Source of the DNA: Pseudoflavonifractor capillosus
Lineage (GTDB): Bacteria; Bacillota; Clostridia; Oscillospirales; Oscillospiraceae
NCBI RefSeq assembly: GCF_016899775.1
Contig: NZ_JACJJE010000002.1
Span: 55,758 to 119,757, forward strand
Direction: 5' to 3'
Length of the DNA stretch: 64,000 bases
The notes beneath the pieces were generated by a model. That model ran no database searches and was not told the DNA's origin. It saw only the letters and a program-made list of their open reading frames with translations. This document shows positions 43,182 through 52,126 of the stretch, piece after piece; position 1 is the first letter of the stretch, and the number at the start of each line of letters is the position of its first letter. The translations under genes were made by a program, and so were the position numbers.

Positions 43182-43502
43182 TCAAGTATGGTGCTCCTTC
43201 ATCTCAAAATGGATGAGCAGGGAGAGCAGGGCCCGGAGAAGGACCACCGCACCCAGCACGATGAGTTCGTTCAAATCCCGCACCAGGACGGTTTTCAGAA
43301 TCTCCGCCGCCATCTTAAACTCCAGGCTGGTGGCCAGGCCGTTGGCCAGCTCGAACTTCACGTCCCGGGGCGTGCAGCTGACCAGCCCCCGGCAGTAGTG
43401 CCAGAAGGCCCGGAGGGCGGACACCGCCACCACGAAAATGCCCATCAGCTCGCAGATGGAGATGATCGGGGGCAGGATATCAATGATCAGTTCCTCCAGC
43501 AT
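43182..43502 (-). CDS. DUF1622 family membrane protein
   Basis: It has 106 aa with two to three hydrophobic helices (IDILPPIISICELMGIFVVAV; LNELIVLGAVVLLRALLSLLI) and the central FELANGLATSLEFKMAAEIL typical of DUF1622. ATG 43502 follows GGGAGG. The role is unknown. It is 51 nt downstream of pyrD and could be its operon mate. Confidence 0.83.
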   Translation of the reverse strand: MLEELIIDILPPIISICELMGIFVVAVSALRAFWHYCRGLVSCTPRDVKFELANGLATSLEFKMAAEILKTVLVRDLNELIVLGAVVLLRALLSLLIHFEMKEHHT

Positions 43503-43553
43503 GGCGGGACCTCCCAACCAGAAATCACAGGGGCGGACATGCCCCCGCCGCAG

Positions 43554-44477
43554 TTACCAGGGCTTCACTCCGCCGGTGAGCTCCGACACCTTCGAGAGCC
43601 CCTTCCGGGCGGCGATCTGCTCCAGGCCGTCCCGGACGGAGATGGGGGCGTAGGGGTCGGCAAACAGGGCGGTGCCCACCGCCACGGCGGAGGCCCCCGC
43701 CAGCATCAGCTGGGCCGCGTCCTCCCCCTTGGACACCCCGCCCATGCCCAGGATGGGCATGCCGGGAAGGGCGCAGGACACCTCCCACACCATCCGCACC
43801 GCTACGGGCAGGACGGCGGGGCCGGACAGGCCTCCGGTGTTCATCTTCAAAATGGGCCGGCCGGTGTTCACGTCGATGCGCATCCCCCGCAGGGTGTTGA
43901 TGAGGGACAGGGCGTCCGCCCCGGCGTCGGCCACCGCCTTGGCGATCTCGGTGACGTCGGTGACGTTGGGGGAGAGCTTCACCATCACCGGGGTTTTCCC
44001 GGCGTGGGCCTTGGCCACCTTGGTGACCTCGGCGGCCAGCTCGGGCCGGGTGCCGTAGGCCAGTCCCCCCGCCTTCACGTTGGGGCAGGAGATGTTCACC
44101 TCAATCATGTCCACGCCGGCCCCGGACAGCTTCTCACACATGACGCCGTACTCCTCCGGGGTGTTGCCGGAGATGTTGGCGATGACTTTTGTATCAAACT
44201 GCCGCAGGAAGGGGAGCTCCTCCTCGATAAACGCGTCCACCCCGGGGTTCTGAAGCCCCACGGAGTTTAGGATTCCCATGGGCGTCTCGGCGATACGGGG
44301 GGCAGGATTTCCCTCCCGGCGGTGGAGGGTCAGCCCCTTGGCGCAGATGCCCCCCAGCTCCCCCAGGTCGTAAAACTGGTTGTACTCCCGGCCGAAGCCG
44401 AAGGTGCCCGAGGCCACCACCACGGGATTTTTCAAGGTCACCCCCGCCAGGGTGACGCTCATATCCACATTAGGCAT
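43554..44477 (-). CDS. pyrD: Dihydroorotate dehydrogenase, class 1B catalytic subunit
   Basis: It oxidises dihydroorotate to orotate, passing electrons through PyrK to NAD+. The 307-aa FMN barrel has ASGTFGFGREY, NSVGLQNPG, EVNISCPNVKAGG (catalytic Cys of class 1B), MVKLSPNVTDV and GMGGVSKGEDA. ATG 44477 follows AAGGAGGTGG and overlaps the end of pyrK by 8 nt, indicating translational coupling of the two subunits. Confidence 0.96.
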   Translation of the reverse strand: MPNVDMSVTLAGVTLKNPVVVASGTFGFGREYNQFYDLGELGGICAKGLTLHRREGNPAPRIAETPMGILNSVGLQNPGVDAFIEEELPFLRQFDTKVIANISGNTPEEYGVMCEKLSGAGVDMIEVNISCPNVKAGGLAYGTRPELAAEVTKVAKAHAGKTPVMVKLSPNVTDVTEIAKAVADAGADALSLINTLRGMRIDVNTGRPILKMNTGGLSGPAVLPVAVRMVWEVSCALPGMPILGMGGVSKGEDAAQLMLAGASAVAVGTALFADPYAPISVRDGLEQIAARKGLSKVSELTGGVKPW

Positions 44478-45249
44478 CCCAGTCCACCTCCTTGGAATCA
44501 AACACCGGGCCGTCCTTGCACACGTGCTTCCGGCTGCCGTCCTTCATGTCGCAGGCGCACACCAGGCAGGCCCCCACGCCACAGCCCATGCGCTCCTCCA
44601 TGGACACCTGGCAGGGCACGCCGAACTCCTGGGCCGCCTTGGCCACATTGCGCAGCATGGGTTTGGGGCCGCAGGCCAGGACGGCGTCGTAGTTCCTGTC
44701 TTGTTCCAGCTCCTGGCGGACCAGGGCGTCTACAAAGCCGTGGTAACCCAGAGAGCCGTCGTCGGTGGCGATGAGCACCTTGGCGCACTCGTTCGCGAAA
44801 CAGTTTTGCAGGATGATCTTGTCCGCCGACCGGCCGCCCAGAATGGCGGTGGAGCGGCCCTGGGTGTACTGGGCGCAGCCCCGCATGGGGGGAATGCCGA
44901 TGCCGCCCCCCACCAGCAGATAGCGGCCCTCTGGCTTCATGGAAAATCCGTTGCCCAGCAGGCCCATCACGTCCACGCTGTGGCCCACGGGGCGGTTGGC
45001 CAGCCACTGGGTGCCCTCGCCCCGGACCTCAAAGACGATGGCCAGGGTGTCCTCCGGCTCCTCCTCCATGCAGGAGCACACGGAGATGGGCCGGCGCAGG
45101 AGCAGGGAGTCCCCGCACTTGACGTGGACGAACTGGCCCGGCCCCTTCCAGGAGGTGCGGACCATGTCCCCCACCTCCAGCACCATATAGACGGCGTCCT
45201 GGTTGAGCCAGTCCTTGGATACGATCTTGCACTTGCGTTCTACTTTCAT
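44470..45249 (-). CDS. pyrK: Dihydroorotate dehydrogenase electron transfer subunit
   Basis: This 259-aa ferredoxin-reductase-like protein carries FAD and a 2Fe-2S cluster. FAD motif region LLLRRPISVCS, NAD-binding GGGIGIPPMRG, and the cluster ligands in MEERMGCGVGACLVCACDM plus HVCKDGPVF. ATG 45249 is chosen with AAAGGGTGA upstream; an alternative start 4 codons earlier exists. It works with PyrD. Confidence 0.95.
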   Translation of the reverse strand: MKVERKCKIVSKDWLNQDAVYMVLEVGDMVRTSWKGPGQFVHVKCGDSLLLRRPISVCSCMEEEPEDTLAIVFEVRGEGTQWLANRPVGHSVDVMGLLGNGFSMKPEGRYLLVGGGIGIPPMRGCAQYTQGRSTAILGGRSADKIILQNCFANECAKVLIATDDGSLGYHGFVDALVRQELEQDRNYDAVLACGPKPMLRNVAKAAQEFGVPCQVSMEERMGCGVGACLVCACDMKDGSRKHVCKDGPVFDSKEVDWDA

Positions 45250-45321
45250 ACTTGGCATCACCCTTTCGGGAAATTCTAATTCTCTGTTACAAAACGGTTC
45301 AAACGGCGGCGGTCCGGGGCG

Positions 45322-45909
45322 TTACCCCTCCCAGGGGGGCTTCTCCCACTTCTGCCAGGGGAGGTGGAAACCGGATGCCTCCCCCTCTGAGCCGCGGTTT
45401 TGGGGCGGAACCCGCTCCTCCTCGGTATCCTGGGCCGCCTCTTTCTCTGTGATCGCCTTCAGGTGCTCTTCCATTGGGATGCACGCCTCCCGGCAGCCGG
45501 GACAGTTGGGGGTGAAGCTGCCCTTGCTGCAGCGCTCACACCAGAAGGGAGCCCGGCGGGTACCGGGGGTGTACCACTCCATCCGGCCGCACTGAGGACA
45601 GAGATACAAGTCCGCATTACAATAGCAATAGCCACTTGTCCCAAGAAGCATATTTTCAAATTTCAGCTCCAGCAGCGCCCCGCAGTTGGGGCAATGATGT
45701 CCGGTGTCGATTTCGGTCTGGGCCAGTGCCCGCTGGACTGGGTCCATGGACTCCATTATTTTTTGTTCCATGTCCATCCGTTCGCGGCCAGAGGCCCGGA
45801 CAAACCGAATATGGCAGTCGTCACACAGGACCTGCTGCGTCCCGTGGAACTCAATTTTTATCTGTTCAAAGCGTCCAATTTCTTTGCCGCAGAGCACACA
45901 GTTTGCCAT
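45322..45909 (-). CDS. Zinc-ribbon protein with PWQK...PPWE tail (1)
   Basis: It has 195 aa from ATG 45909, behind AGAGGAGG. It shows three to four CXXC-based ribbons: CVLCGKE...CDDC at the N-terminus, CPNCGALLELKF, CPQCGRMEWYTPG, CERC and CPGC. The C-terminus is an acidic linker ending in FHLPWQKWEKPPWEG. The next gene has a similar middle and tail, so the two are paralogues. I do not recognise a named family; they resemble cytoplasmic zinc proteins in Clostridia. Their place inside the pyr cluster may be positional only. Confidence 0.75.
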   Translation of the reverse strand: MANCVLCGKEIGRFEQIKIEFHGTQQVLCDDCHIRFVRASGRERMDMEQKIMESMDPVQRALAQTEIDTGHHCPNCGALLELKFENMLLGTSGYCYCNADLYLCPQCGRMEWYTPGTRRAPFWCERCSKGSFTPNCPGCREACIPMEEHLKAITEKEAAQDTEEERVPPQNRGSEGEASGFHLPWQKWEKPPWEG

Positions 45910-45922
45910 GGCCAGACCTCCT

Positions 45923-46348
45923 CTACTTCTCCCAAGGGGGATTCTCCCGCTTCTGCCAGGGGAAGCGGAAACCATGAGGCTCATTCGAGCGTTCCTCCTG
46001 GGCAGGTTCGGATGCGGCGGCGGCCTGATCGGACGCCTCTTTTGCTTGCTTGCACAGGTGGTCCTCCATAAGGTCACAGACCTGGTGGCACTCCGGGCAC
46101 AGCCGGTCCTCCCGTTCCTTGCCGCAGTGCTCGCACCAGTAGGGGGCGCGGCGGGGCGCTCTGGAATAACCAGCGGTGTACAACTCCACCCTCCCACACT
46201 GCGGACAGGCAAACAAGTCTACCTCGTACTGATCGGCCAGAAGGGTCATCAGGCCGCCGCCTCCATCCGCCCCAATTGAGAAATTTTGCAGCTTGCACTC
46301 CATGGCCGTCCCACAATTTGGGCAACGCCGTTTCATCATTTCGTTCAT
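45923..46348 (-). CDS. Zinc-ribbon protein with PWQK...PPWE tail (2)
   Basis: It has 141 aa from ATG 46348, preceded by GAGGAGG. It lacks the N-terminal ribbon of its neighbour but shares CPNCGTAMECKLQNF, CPQCGRVELYTAG, CEHC and CPEC, then an acidic/alanine linker and FRFPWQKRENPPWEK. Its stop is 13 nt upstream of the other gene's start, so the two are co-transcribed. Confidence 0.75.
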   Translation of the reverse strand: MNEMMKRRCPNCGTAMECKLQNFSIGADGGGGLMTLLADQYEVDLFACPQCGRVELYTAGYSRAPRRAPYWCEHCGKEREDRLCPECHQVCDLMEDHLCKQAKEASDQAAAASEPAQEERSNEPHGFRFPWQKRENPPWEK

Positions 46349-46404
46349 GGGACCGTCCTCCTCTTTAGAAAACGTAAAGCGTGGATTCTGCGGGGCGGAG
46401 ACGT

Positions 46405-47331
46405 TTACTGGATGGTCACGAACTGGCCGATGTCCTCCTTCATGGCGATGGCGGCGTCCCGGGCCGCCTGGGCGAAGTCCAGGCCGTTGTTCCCCGTCTT
46501 CTTCCAGGCGCACATGATGCCCCGGGAGGAGTTGACGATGGCCCCGTGGCCCTTCTCATTGAAGGCGTGCTTCACGTCGGCGGCGGTGCCCCCCTGGGCC
46601 CCGTAGCCGGGCACCAGGAAGAAGGTGTGGGGCAGCCGGGCCCGCAGCTCCTGAATCTGCTCGGGGTAGGTGGCCCCGGTGACAGCCCCGGCCATGGTGA
46701 AGCCGTACTTGCCCTGGGTGCCGGCGGCGATGGACTCGTTGAGCTCCCCCATGGCCTCATAGATGGTGCGGCCGTCGGACAGTTTCAGGTCCTGGAGCTC
46801 CCCGGAGCCGGGATTGGAGGTCTTGACCAGCACAAAGGCGCACTTGTCCTCCCCCTTGGCGGCCTCCAGGAAGGGTTTTACCGAGTCGGAGCCCATGTAG
46901 CCGTTGAGGGTGACGCAGTCGGCGTCAAAGGACTTGAACACCTCGCCCTCCACCGGCACGCCGGAGAGCCACCCCTCGGCGTAGGCGGTGGCGGTGGATC
47001 CGATGTCACCCCGCTTGATGTCGGCGATGACGAACAGCCCGCGGCGCTTGGCGTAGGAGATGGTACGCTCCAGCAGCTCCATCCCCCGCCAGCCCAGATT
47101 CTCATAGTAGGCCGCTTGGGGCTTCACCGCCGGGACCACGCCGCATAGGGCGTCGATGAGCCCCACGTTGAACTGCCAGATGGCCTCGCAGGCCCCCCGG
47201 AGGCTGAGGCCGTACTGCTCATAGCAGGCCCTGCGGATGTGCTCGGGCACATACTCAATGCGGGCGTCCAGCCCGGCCACAGTGGGGTTTTGGGTCTCAA
47301 TGATCTTATCCTGCAATACGTCAAAAGACAT
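46405..47331 (-). CDS. pyrF: Orotidine 5'-phosphate decarboxylase, type 2
   Basis: It makes UMP from OMP. The 308-aa length fits the longer type 2 family. The active-site lysine motif is FVIADIKRGDIGSTA; other landmarks are NPTVAGLDARIE, VKTSNPGSGELQD and VPGYGAQGGTA (phosphate loop). ATG 47331 follows AAAGGAAT. It lies downstream of the small membrane gene and pyrC and upstream of the zinc genes, pyrK and pyrD. Confidence 0.95.
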   Translation of the reverse strand: MSFDVLQDKIIETQNPTVAGLDARIEYVPEHIRRACYEQYGLSLRGACEAIWQFNVGLIDALCGVVPAVKPQAAYYENLGWRGMELLERTISYAKRRGLFVIADIKRGDIGSTATAYAEGWLSGVPVEGEVFKSFDADCVTLNGYMGSDSVKPFLEAAKGEDKCAFVLVKTSNPGSGELQDLKLSDGRTIYEAMGELNESIAAGTQGKYGFTMAGAVTGATYPEQIQELRARLPHTFFLVPGYGAQGGTAADVKHAFNEKGHGAIVNSSRGIMCAWKKTGNNGLDFAQAARDAAIAMKEDIGQFVTIQ

Positions 47332-47335
47332 GTCT

Positions 47336-47686
47336 TCAAATTCCTTTCTTTTTATAATACTGATGCGCGGCAAATAGAACGAGCAGAACCGGTATTCCTG
47401 TCACAGCCTGAAGCCATCCCTGATCTGCCTGGGGATGCATCGAAACCGGAATCCACACAAGCCCCAGTACGAGGATGGAAACCCCATAGATGACCATATG
47501 GCGCTTGGGCTCTACGTGAAAAATTGGATTCTGATTCAGCAGTAACAGGCATCCATTCCACAGAAAGAACAGAGCCAACAGGAATGTCGTCGTATTTTGC
47601 GTGGGGATGAGACGAGTCCAGACGGCGGCCATCCCGCCGCCGAGCAGCAGGAGATAGCCAAGCCAGTAGAGGATATGCTTTCTCAC
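47336..47686 (-). CDS. Small membrane protein of unknown function
   Basis: It has 116 aa from GTG 47686, preceded by GGGGGGAT. There are four hydrophobic segments (ILYWLGYLLLLGGGMAAVW; TFLLALFFLWNGCLLLL; MVIYGVSILVLGLVWIPVS; GIPVLLVLFAAHQYY) and a basic end KKKGI. It stops 4 nt before pyrF and starts 29 nt after pyrC, so it is embedded in the pyr operon. No family recognised. Base composition is a little lower in GC than the flanking pyr genes. Confidence 0.7.
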   Translation of the reverse strand: MRKHILYWLGYLLLLGGGMAAVWTRLIPTQNTTTFLLALFFLWNGCLLLLNQNPIFHVEPKRHMVIYGVSILVLGLVWIPVSMHPQADQGWLQAVTGIPVLLVLFAAHQYYKKKGI

Positions 47687-47715
47687 AAAAATCCCCCCAA
47701 GATTTCAAGATGAAA

Positions 47716-48996
47716 TCAGCGCTCCTGGTAGATGATGTTCCCGCCTACGATGGTATACTTCACGCGGCCCTTCACCTTCCGGCCGGCGAAGGGGGTGTTC
47801 CGGGCCTTGGAGGCGAACTGCTCCGGGTCGATGGTCCACTCCTCCTCGGGGTCGAAGATGGTGATGTCCGCGTCGCTGCCCAGGCTCAGCCGCCCCTTGG
47901 TGGGCAGGCGGAGGATGGAGGCGGGGTTGTAGGTCATCCGCCGGATCAGGTCGGGCAGCTTCATCCTCCCGGTGTGGTACAGCTCGGTGAGGGTGATGGC
48001 CAGGGAGGTCTCCAGGCCGATCATGCCGCTGGGGGCCTTGGCCAGGGGGCGGGCCTTCTCTTCGGCGGAGTGGGGGGCGTGATCGGTGGCAATGGCGTCA
48101 ATGGTGCCGTCCTTCAGCCCGGCGATGATGCCCTTGATGTCCTTGGCGGTGCGCAGGGGCGGGTTCACCCGGGCCATAGAGCCCTGGGTGAGCACCTCGT
48201 CCTCGGTGAGGGTGAAGTATTGGGGGCAGGTCTCACAGGTGAGGGCGATCCCCCGCTTCTTCATCCGGCGCACGATATCCACCGCCTTGGCGGTGGATAT
48301 ATGACAGATGTGCACATGGGCCCCGGTCTCCTCGGCCAGCATGGCGTCCCGCATGACCATGATCTCCTCGGCGATGGCGGGGCGGCCCTCCATCCACAGC
48401 TGGCGGGAGACGCTGCCCTCGTTCACCGCCCGGTTGGCCACCATGGAGGTGTCCTCGCAGTGGCACAGGACGGGGAGCTCCAGCCGCTTGGCGTGGATGA
48501 GGGCGTCCCGCATCAGATTGGCGTTGTCCACATTGCACCCGTCGTCAGACAGGGCGATGGCCCCCGCCTTTTTCAGGGCGTCGGCGTCGGTGAGCTCGCC
48601 CCCCTGAAGGCCCACAGACACCGCCCCGATGGGGTACACATGGACGCCGCAGGCCTGGGCGGCCTTCTCCCGAATATACTGGATCTGCTCCGGGGTGTCC
48701 ACTGTGGGCTTGGTGTTTGCCATGCAGGCCACGGCGGTGACGCCCCCCCGGGCGGCGGCAGCGGTTCCGGTAAAAATATCCTCTTTATAGGTCAGCCCCG
48801 GGTCCCGGAGATGGACATGCATATCCACCAGTCCGGGACACACTACCATTCCGGTGGCGTCAATGACCTGATCGGCCTCCGCCCGGATGTCCCGCTCCAG
48901 CTGGAGCACCCGGCCGTTTTCCACATACAGGTCCAGAATGGAGACGGTGCCGCTCACCGGGTCCACCACCCGGCCGTTTTGAATCAAAAGACTCAT
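47716..48996 (-). CDS. pyrC: Dihydroorotase, class I
   Basis: It cyclises carbamoyl aspartate to dihydroorotate. The 426-aa amidohydrolase has the metal motif HVHLRDPGLTYKEDI, CMANTKPTVDTPEQ, the HCEDTSM and HICHIST histidines, and ATDHAPHSAEEK. ATG 48996 is the first gene of the minus-strand pyr cluster (pyrC, small membrane gene, pyrF, two zinc genes, pyrK, pyrD). No PyrR-binding attenuator was recognised upstream. Confidence 0.96.
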   Translation of the reverse strand: MSLLIQNGRVVDPVSGTVSILDLYVENGRVLQLERDIRAEADQVIDATGMVVCPGLVDMHVHLRDPGLTYKEDIFTGTAAAARGGVTAVACMANTKPTVDTPEQIQYIREKAAQACGVHVYPIGAVSVGLQGGELTDADALKKAGAIALSDDGCNVDNANLMRDALIHAKRLELPVLCHCEDTSMVANRAVNEGSVSRQLWMEGRPAIAEEIMVMRDAMLAEETGAHVHICHISTAKAVDIVRRMKKRGIALTCETCPQYFTLTEDEVLTQGSMARVNPPLRTAKDIKGIIAGLKDGTIDAIATDHAPHSAEEKARPLAKAPSGMIGLETSLAITLTELYHTGRMKLPDLIRRMTYNPASILRLPTKGRLSLGSDADITIFDPEEEWTIDPEQFASKARNTPFAGRKVKGRVKYTIVGGNIIYQER

Positions 48997-49239
48997 GGTT
49001 TTGTTCCTCCGTCATCCAGCCCTCGGCTGGAACGTAAAATCAAGGTAGTCAAATGTGTAAAAAATGCGCAAAGGGCACTACGTTAAATTATAGCGGAAGC
49101 AACAGGATTTAGCAACGGATTTTTCCCCGCTTCGGGAAAGAATAAGCACAGGCCGGCCGCGCCCGCTTTCGACGTGAGATCTCCCGCATTTCTCTTTCGC
49201 CGGAAGCCGGCGGGGCGGCGGAAAAGGAGGAGACGCGGA

Positions 49240-49416
49240 ATGAACGGACACGGTTTTGGCACATTTATGCTGGGCCTGACCGCCGGAGCGGCGGCGGGCG
49301 CAGCCCTGGGCATGACCATGGCTCCTTCCCAGCGGCGGGTGAAGCGGGCCGCCCGCAAGGCGGCCAAGCATGTGAGCGAGGCGGTGGAGACCCTCACCGA
49401 CGCCATGGGCATGTGA
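49240..49416 (+). CDS. Short YtxH-like membrane protein
   Basis: It has 58 aa from ATG 49240, behind AAAAGGAGGAG. A glycine/alanine-rich hydrophobic segment (FMLGLTAGAAAGAALGMTMA) is followed by a basic amphipathic tail (SQRRVKRAARKAAKHVSEAVE), as in YtxH-like and gas-vesicle-like small proteins. It is probably a single-pass membrane protein. It is 89 nt upstream of cdd. Function unknown. Confidence 0.7.
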   Translation: MNGHGFGTFMLGLTAGAAAGAALGMTMAPSQRRVKRAARKAAKHVSEAVETLTDAMGM

Positions 49417-49505
49417 CCCCATCCGCGCAGGGGAAAAGCCTTCCCTTGCGCGGTACTTATCCGCGGTCTATAATGGGGACAGACCATCTCAAGGAGGGAT
49501 GCCCC

Positions 49506-49901
49506 ATGACCGACCAGGAGCTGGTGGAGCGAGCCTTTGCCATGCACCAATTTTCCTATGCGCCCTACTCCAAATTCCCCGTGGGGGCGGCGCTGCTGTG
49601 TGAGGACGGGACGGTGTTCACCGGCTGCAATGTGGAAAACGCCGCCTTCGGCTCCGCCATCTGCGCCGAGCGCACCGCCCTGCTGAAAGCCGTCAGCGAG
49701 GGACACCGGGACGACTGGACCACCCTTGCCATCGCGGGCCGGGGACAGGACTACTGCTGGCCCTGCGGAAGCTGCCGCCAGATGCTCTATGAGTTCGCCC
49801 CAGACCTGCGGGTGCTGGCCGCCCGGTGGGACGGAACATTTCAGGAGGCTCTCCTCTCGGAGCTGCTGCCCTGCGGCTTCGGTCCCAAATCACTGGAGTG
49901 A
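49506..49901 (+). CDS. cdd: Cytidine deaminase
   Basis: This pyrimidine salvage enzyme deaminates cytidine and deoxycytidine. The 131-aa homotetrameric type has YAPYSKFPVGAALL, the catalytic CNVENAAFGSAICAERTAL (zinc Cys/Glu proton shuttle) and PCGSCRQMLYEF. ATG 49506 follows AAGGAGGGAT. It completes a pyrimidine theme with the adjacent de novo cluster. Confidence 0.96.
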   Translation: MTDQELVERAFAMHQFSYAPYSKFPVGAALLCEDGTVFTGCNVENAAFGSAICAERTALLKAVSEGHRDDWTTLAIAGRGQDYCWPCGSCRQMLYEFAPDLRVLAARWDGTFQEALLSELLPCGFGPKSLE

Positions 49902-49922
49902 CTCCCTATCTCCGCTGGCAGA

Positions 49923-49965
49923 GCCAGAGCCTGCCGCACAGGACATGTGCGACAGGCTCTTTTTG
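49923..49965 (+). terminator. Terminator of cdd
   Basis: The stem AGAGCCTGCCGCACA/TGTGCGACAGGCTCT has one mismatch and is followed by TTTTGTTTT; it also serves the convergent VanZ-like gene. Confidence 0.85.
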
Positions 49966-49977
49966 TTTTCCAAGGCC

Positions 49978-50520
49978 TCATACGCCCGGCCTGATGTTCA
50001 CGGTTCTCCCGCGCAGACATGCCAGGAGGCGGTATGTAACCGGCCGGAACGCCGCATAGCACCCATACCCCAGCACGCCTCCCGCTGTGTTGGTGATGAC
50101 GTCCGTGAGATCGGAGGACCGGTAATCATGGATCAGCGGCTGCAGCAGTTCAATGCCAAGACTCATCAAAAAACAGAACCACATAGTTCGGAGAAATCCG
50201 CCCCGCCTGTTTCCGGTCAGCGGGAATAGGAAGCCGAAGGGCAGGGTCATGATCACATTCAGAACGACCTGCCTCGCAAAATCCCCCCGTCCCTCCAAAA
50301 CATCGAGAAAGGGCACCAGATTCATCGGCACATAGGAGTGCTGGAAGATAAAGGGCAGGGATGCAATGACCGGCATCAAGGTGACATAGAGCACCAAGAC
50401 CAGGTATCCGTACAGCAGCGTATTGACCAGCAGCACGTCGGCTCCCCTGTCTCTCCACGTCCTAAAAAAGACCAATCCATATACCAGCGCCAAAACGGCA
50501 AAATCAATCATATACTCCAC
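49978..50520 (-). CDS. VanZ-like family membrane protein
   Basis: It has 180 aa with four to five transmembrane helices and the VanZ core NLVPFLDVLEG...VVLNVIMTLPFGFLFPL, ELLQPLIHDYRSSDLTDVITNTAGGVLGYG. VanZ homologues are linked to teicoplanin and lipoglycopeptide tolerance in some hosts, but most members are uncharacterised. It starts 30 nt downstream of the MATE gene, probably in one transcript. Confidence 0.88.
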   Translation of the reverse strand: MEYMIDFAVLALVYGLVFFRTWRDRGADVLLVNTLLYGYLVLVLYVTLMPVIASLPFIFQHSYVPMNLVPFLDVLEGRGDFARQVVLNVIMTLPFGFLFPLTGNRRGGFLRTMWFCFLMSLGIELLQPLIHDYRSSDLTDVITNTAGGVLGYGCYAAFRPVTYRLLACLRGRTVNIRPGV

Positions 50521-50550
50521 AGAAATACCTCGCTGAACATAGATACAGAA

Positions 50551-51906
50551 CTATTGGTGTGCCAGGGCGCGGATCTTGGGCCGGATGGTCCTCCGGTAGA
50601 GGGCCGCGGCGGCCAGGCAGGAGAGGACCTCGGCACACAGGAAGGACAGCCAGACCTGACCGGGGACAACATACAGAAACAGAGCGGCAATGGGCAGCAG
50701 CAGGACGATCTGCCGCAGCAGGGACACCAGCAGGGAGAGGGTGCTGCGCCCCAGAGACTGGAAGGAGGCGGAGAGGATGATGCTCACCGCCGCGATGGGA
50801 AAGGCCAGGGCGGTCATCCTCAGGGCGGGGACCCCCATGGCCGCCGCCTGCGCTCCCGCCTGGAAGCAGTACCGCAGCAGGGGCGAGGCGGCCAGACACA
50901 GCAGAACCGCACCCCCCAGTCCGATACCCACCGCCAGAGCCAGGCTGAACCGGATGGACCGGGTGATCCGCCCGGGGGATCTGGCCCCGTAGTTGTAGCT
51001 GAGGATGGGAATGAGGCCGTTGCTCACCCCGAAGATGGGCATAAACACGAAGGTCTGTATCTTGAAGTAGACCCCCAGCACGAACACCCCCGTCTGGGAC
51101 CACAGGGTGAGCAGCTGATTGAGCCCCAGGGACATAAAGCTGGACAGGGACTGCATGACCACGGCGGGGGCGGCGATGCGCAGCATCTCCCCCGAGAGGG
51201 CTCCGCTGGGCCGGAAGCCCCGGAAGGAGACGGAGAACTCCCGGCGGATGCGCCACAGCAGGAAAAAGCCGATGCAGGCCCCGGAGATCTGCCCGATCAC
51301 CGTGGCCACCGCCGCTCCGGCCACCCCCATGTCCAGGCCGAAGATGAACACCGGGTCCAGGACGATGTTCAACACCGCCCCGGAGCCCTGGACGATCATA
51401 AAGCCCGCGGGGTGCCCGGTGGTCTGGAGCAGCCGCTCGGTCAAAAACTGCATGCACATGCCGATGGACGCCCCGCAGCAGATGGTGAGGTACTGGACTC
51501 CCGCCCGGGCCACCACCGGGTCGCCGGTGGACAGTCGGAAAAACAGGGGGGCTCCAAACAGAGCAAAGGCCAGGAACAGCAGCCAACACAGGGTATAGAA
51601 CAAAAATCCGTGACAGGCCACCCGGTTGGCCTCCTCCCCCTTCCCCTCCCCCAGGCGCTGGGCGAAGGTGGCGTTGAAGCCCACCCCGACGCCGGTGCAG
51701 AAGGCCACCATCATCAGCTGCACCGGGTAGGCGTAGCTGAGGGCCAGGAAGTCCAGGTCGCTCACCTGGGCCACATAGATGCTGTCCACCAGGTTATAGA
51801 CGGCGCTCACCAGCATGGAGACCATGATGGGAGCGGACATGGTGAGCACCAGCCGGTCCACCGGCATGGTCCCCAGGATGTTTCCCTGGTCCCGTGTGCC
51901 GCTCAT
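50551..51906 (-). CDS. MATE family efflux transporter
   Basis: This 451-aa protein has twelve predicted helices and MATE signatures (MPVDRLVLTMSAPIMVSMLVSA start region; YAYPVQLMMVAFCTGVGVG; GAVLNIVLDPVFIFGLDMG). It extrudes drugs or metabolites with Na+ or H+. No regulator gene is adjacent; the substrate cannot be told from sequence. Confidence 0.92.
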   Translation of the reverse strand: MSGTRDQGNILGTMPVDRLVLTMSAPIMVSMLVSAVYNLVDSIYVAQVSDLDFLALSYAYPVQLMMVAFCTGVGVGFNATFAQRLGEGKGEEANRVACHGFLFYTLCWLLFLAFALFGAPLFFRLSTGDPVVARAGVQYLTICCGASIGMCMQFLTERLLQTTGHPAGFMIVQGSGAVLNIVLDPVFIFGLDMGVAGAAVATVIGQISGACIGFFLLWRIRREFSVSFRGFRPSGALSGEMLRIAAPAVVMQSLSSFMSLGLNQLLTLWSQTGVFVLGVYFKIQTFVFMPIFGVSNGLIPILSYNYGARSPGRITRSIRFSLALAVGIGLGGAVLLCLAASPLLRYCFQAGAQAAAMGVPALRMTALAFPIAAVSIILSASFQSLGRSTLSLLVSLLRQIVLLLPIAALFLYVVPGQVWLSFLCAEVLSCLAAAALYRRTIRPKIRALAHQ

Positions 51907-52126
51907 GGCGCTCCCCTCCCCTCAAATGTCCTGACGTACCGCAGGTCGGTGCACGCTATTACGAAGGCAGGCATCACAATCCCTCCATTCTCACCTTGCA
52001 TCATAGCAGACCGGGCGGTCTTCCGCAAGAGCAGAACCGCAGGACAGACGGGCGTGGAGCGTCCGCTCCGCAAAAGAGCGGCCCCCGGCCATGGGCTGGG
52101 AGCCGCTTCGTCTGCTTTTGAACTGT

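Noticed and set aside
48997..49239. PyrR-type attenuator upstream of pyrC
   Set aside because: No terminator hairpin with T tract or PyrR-binding loop sequence could be identified.
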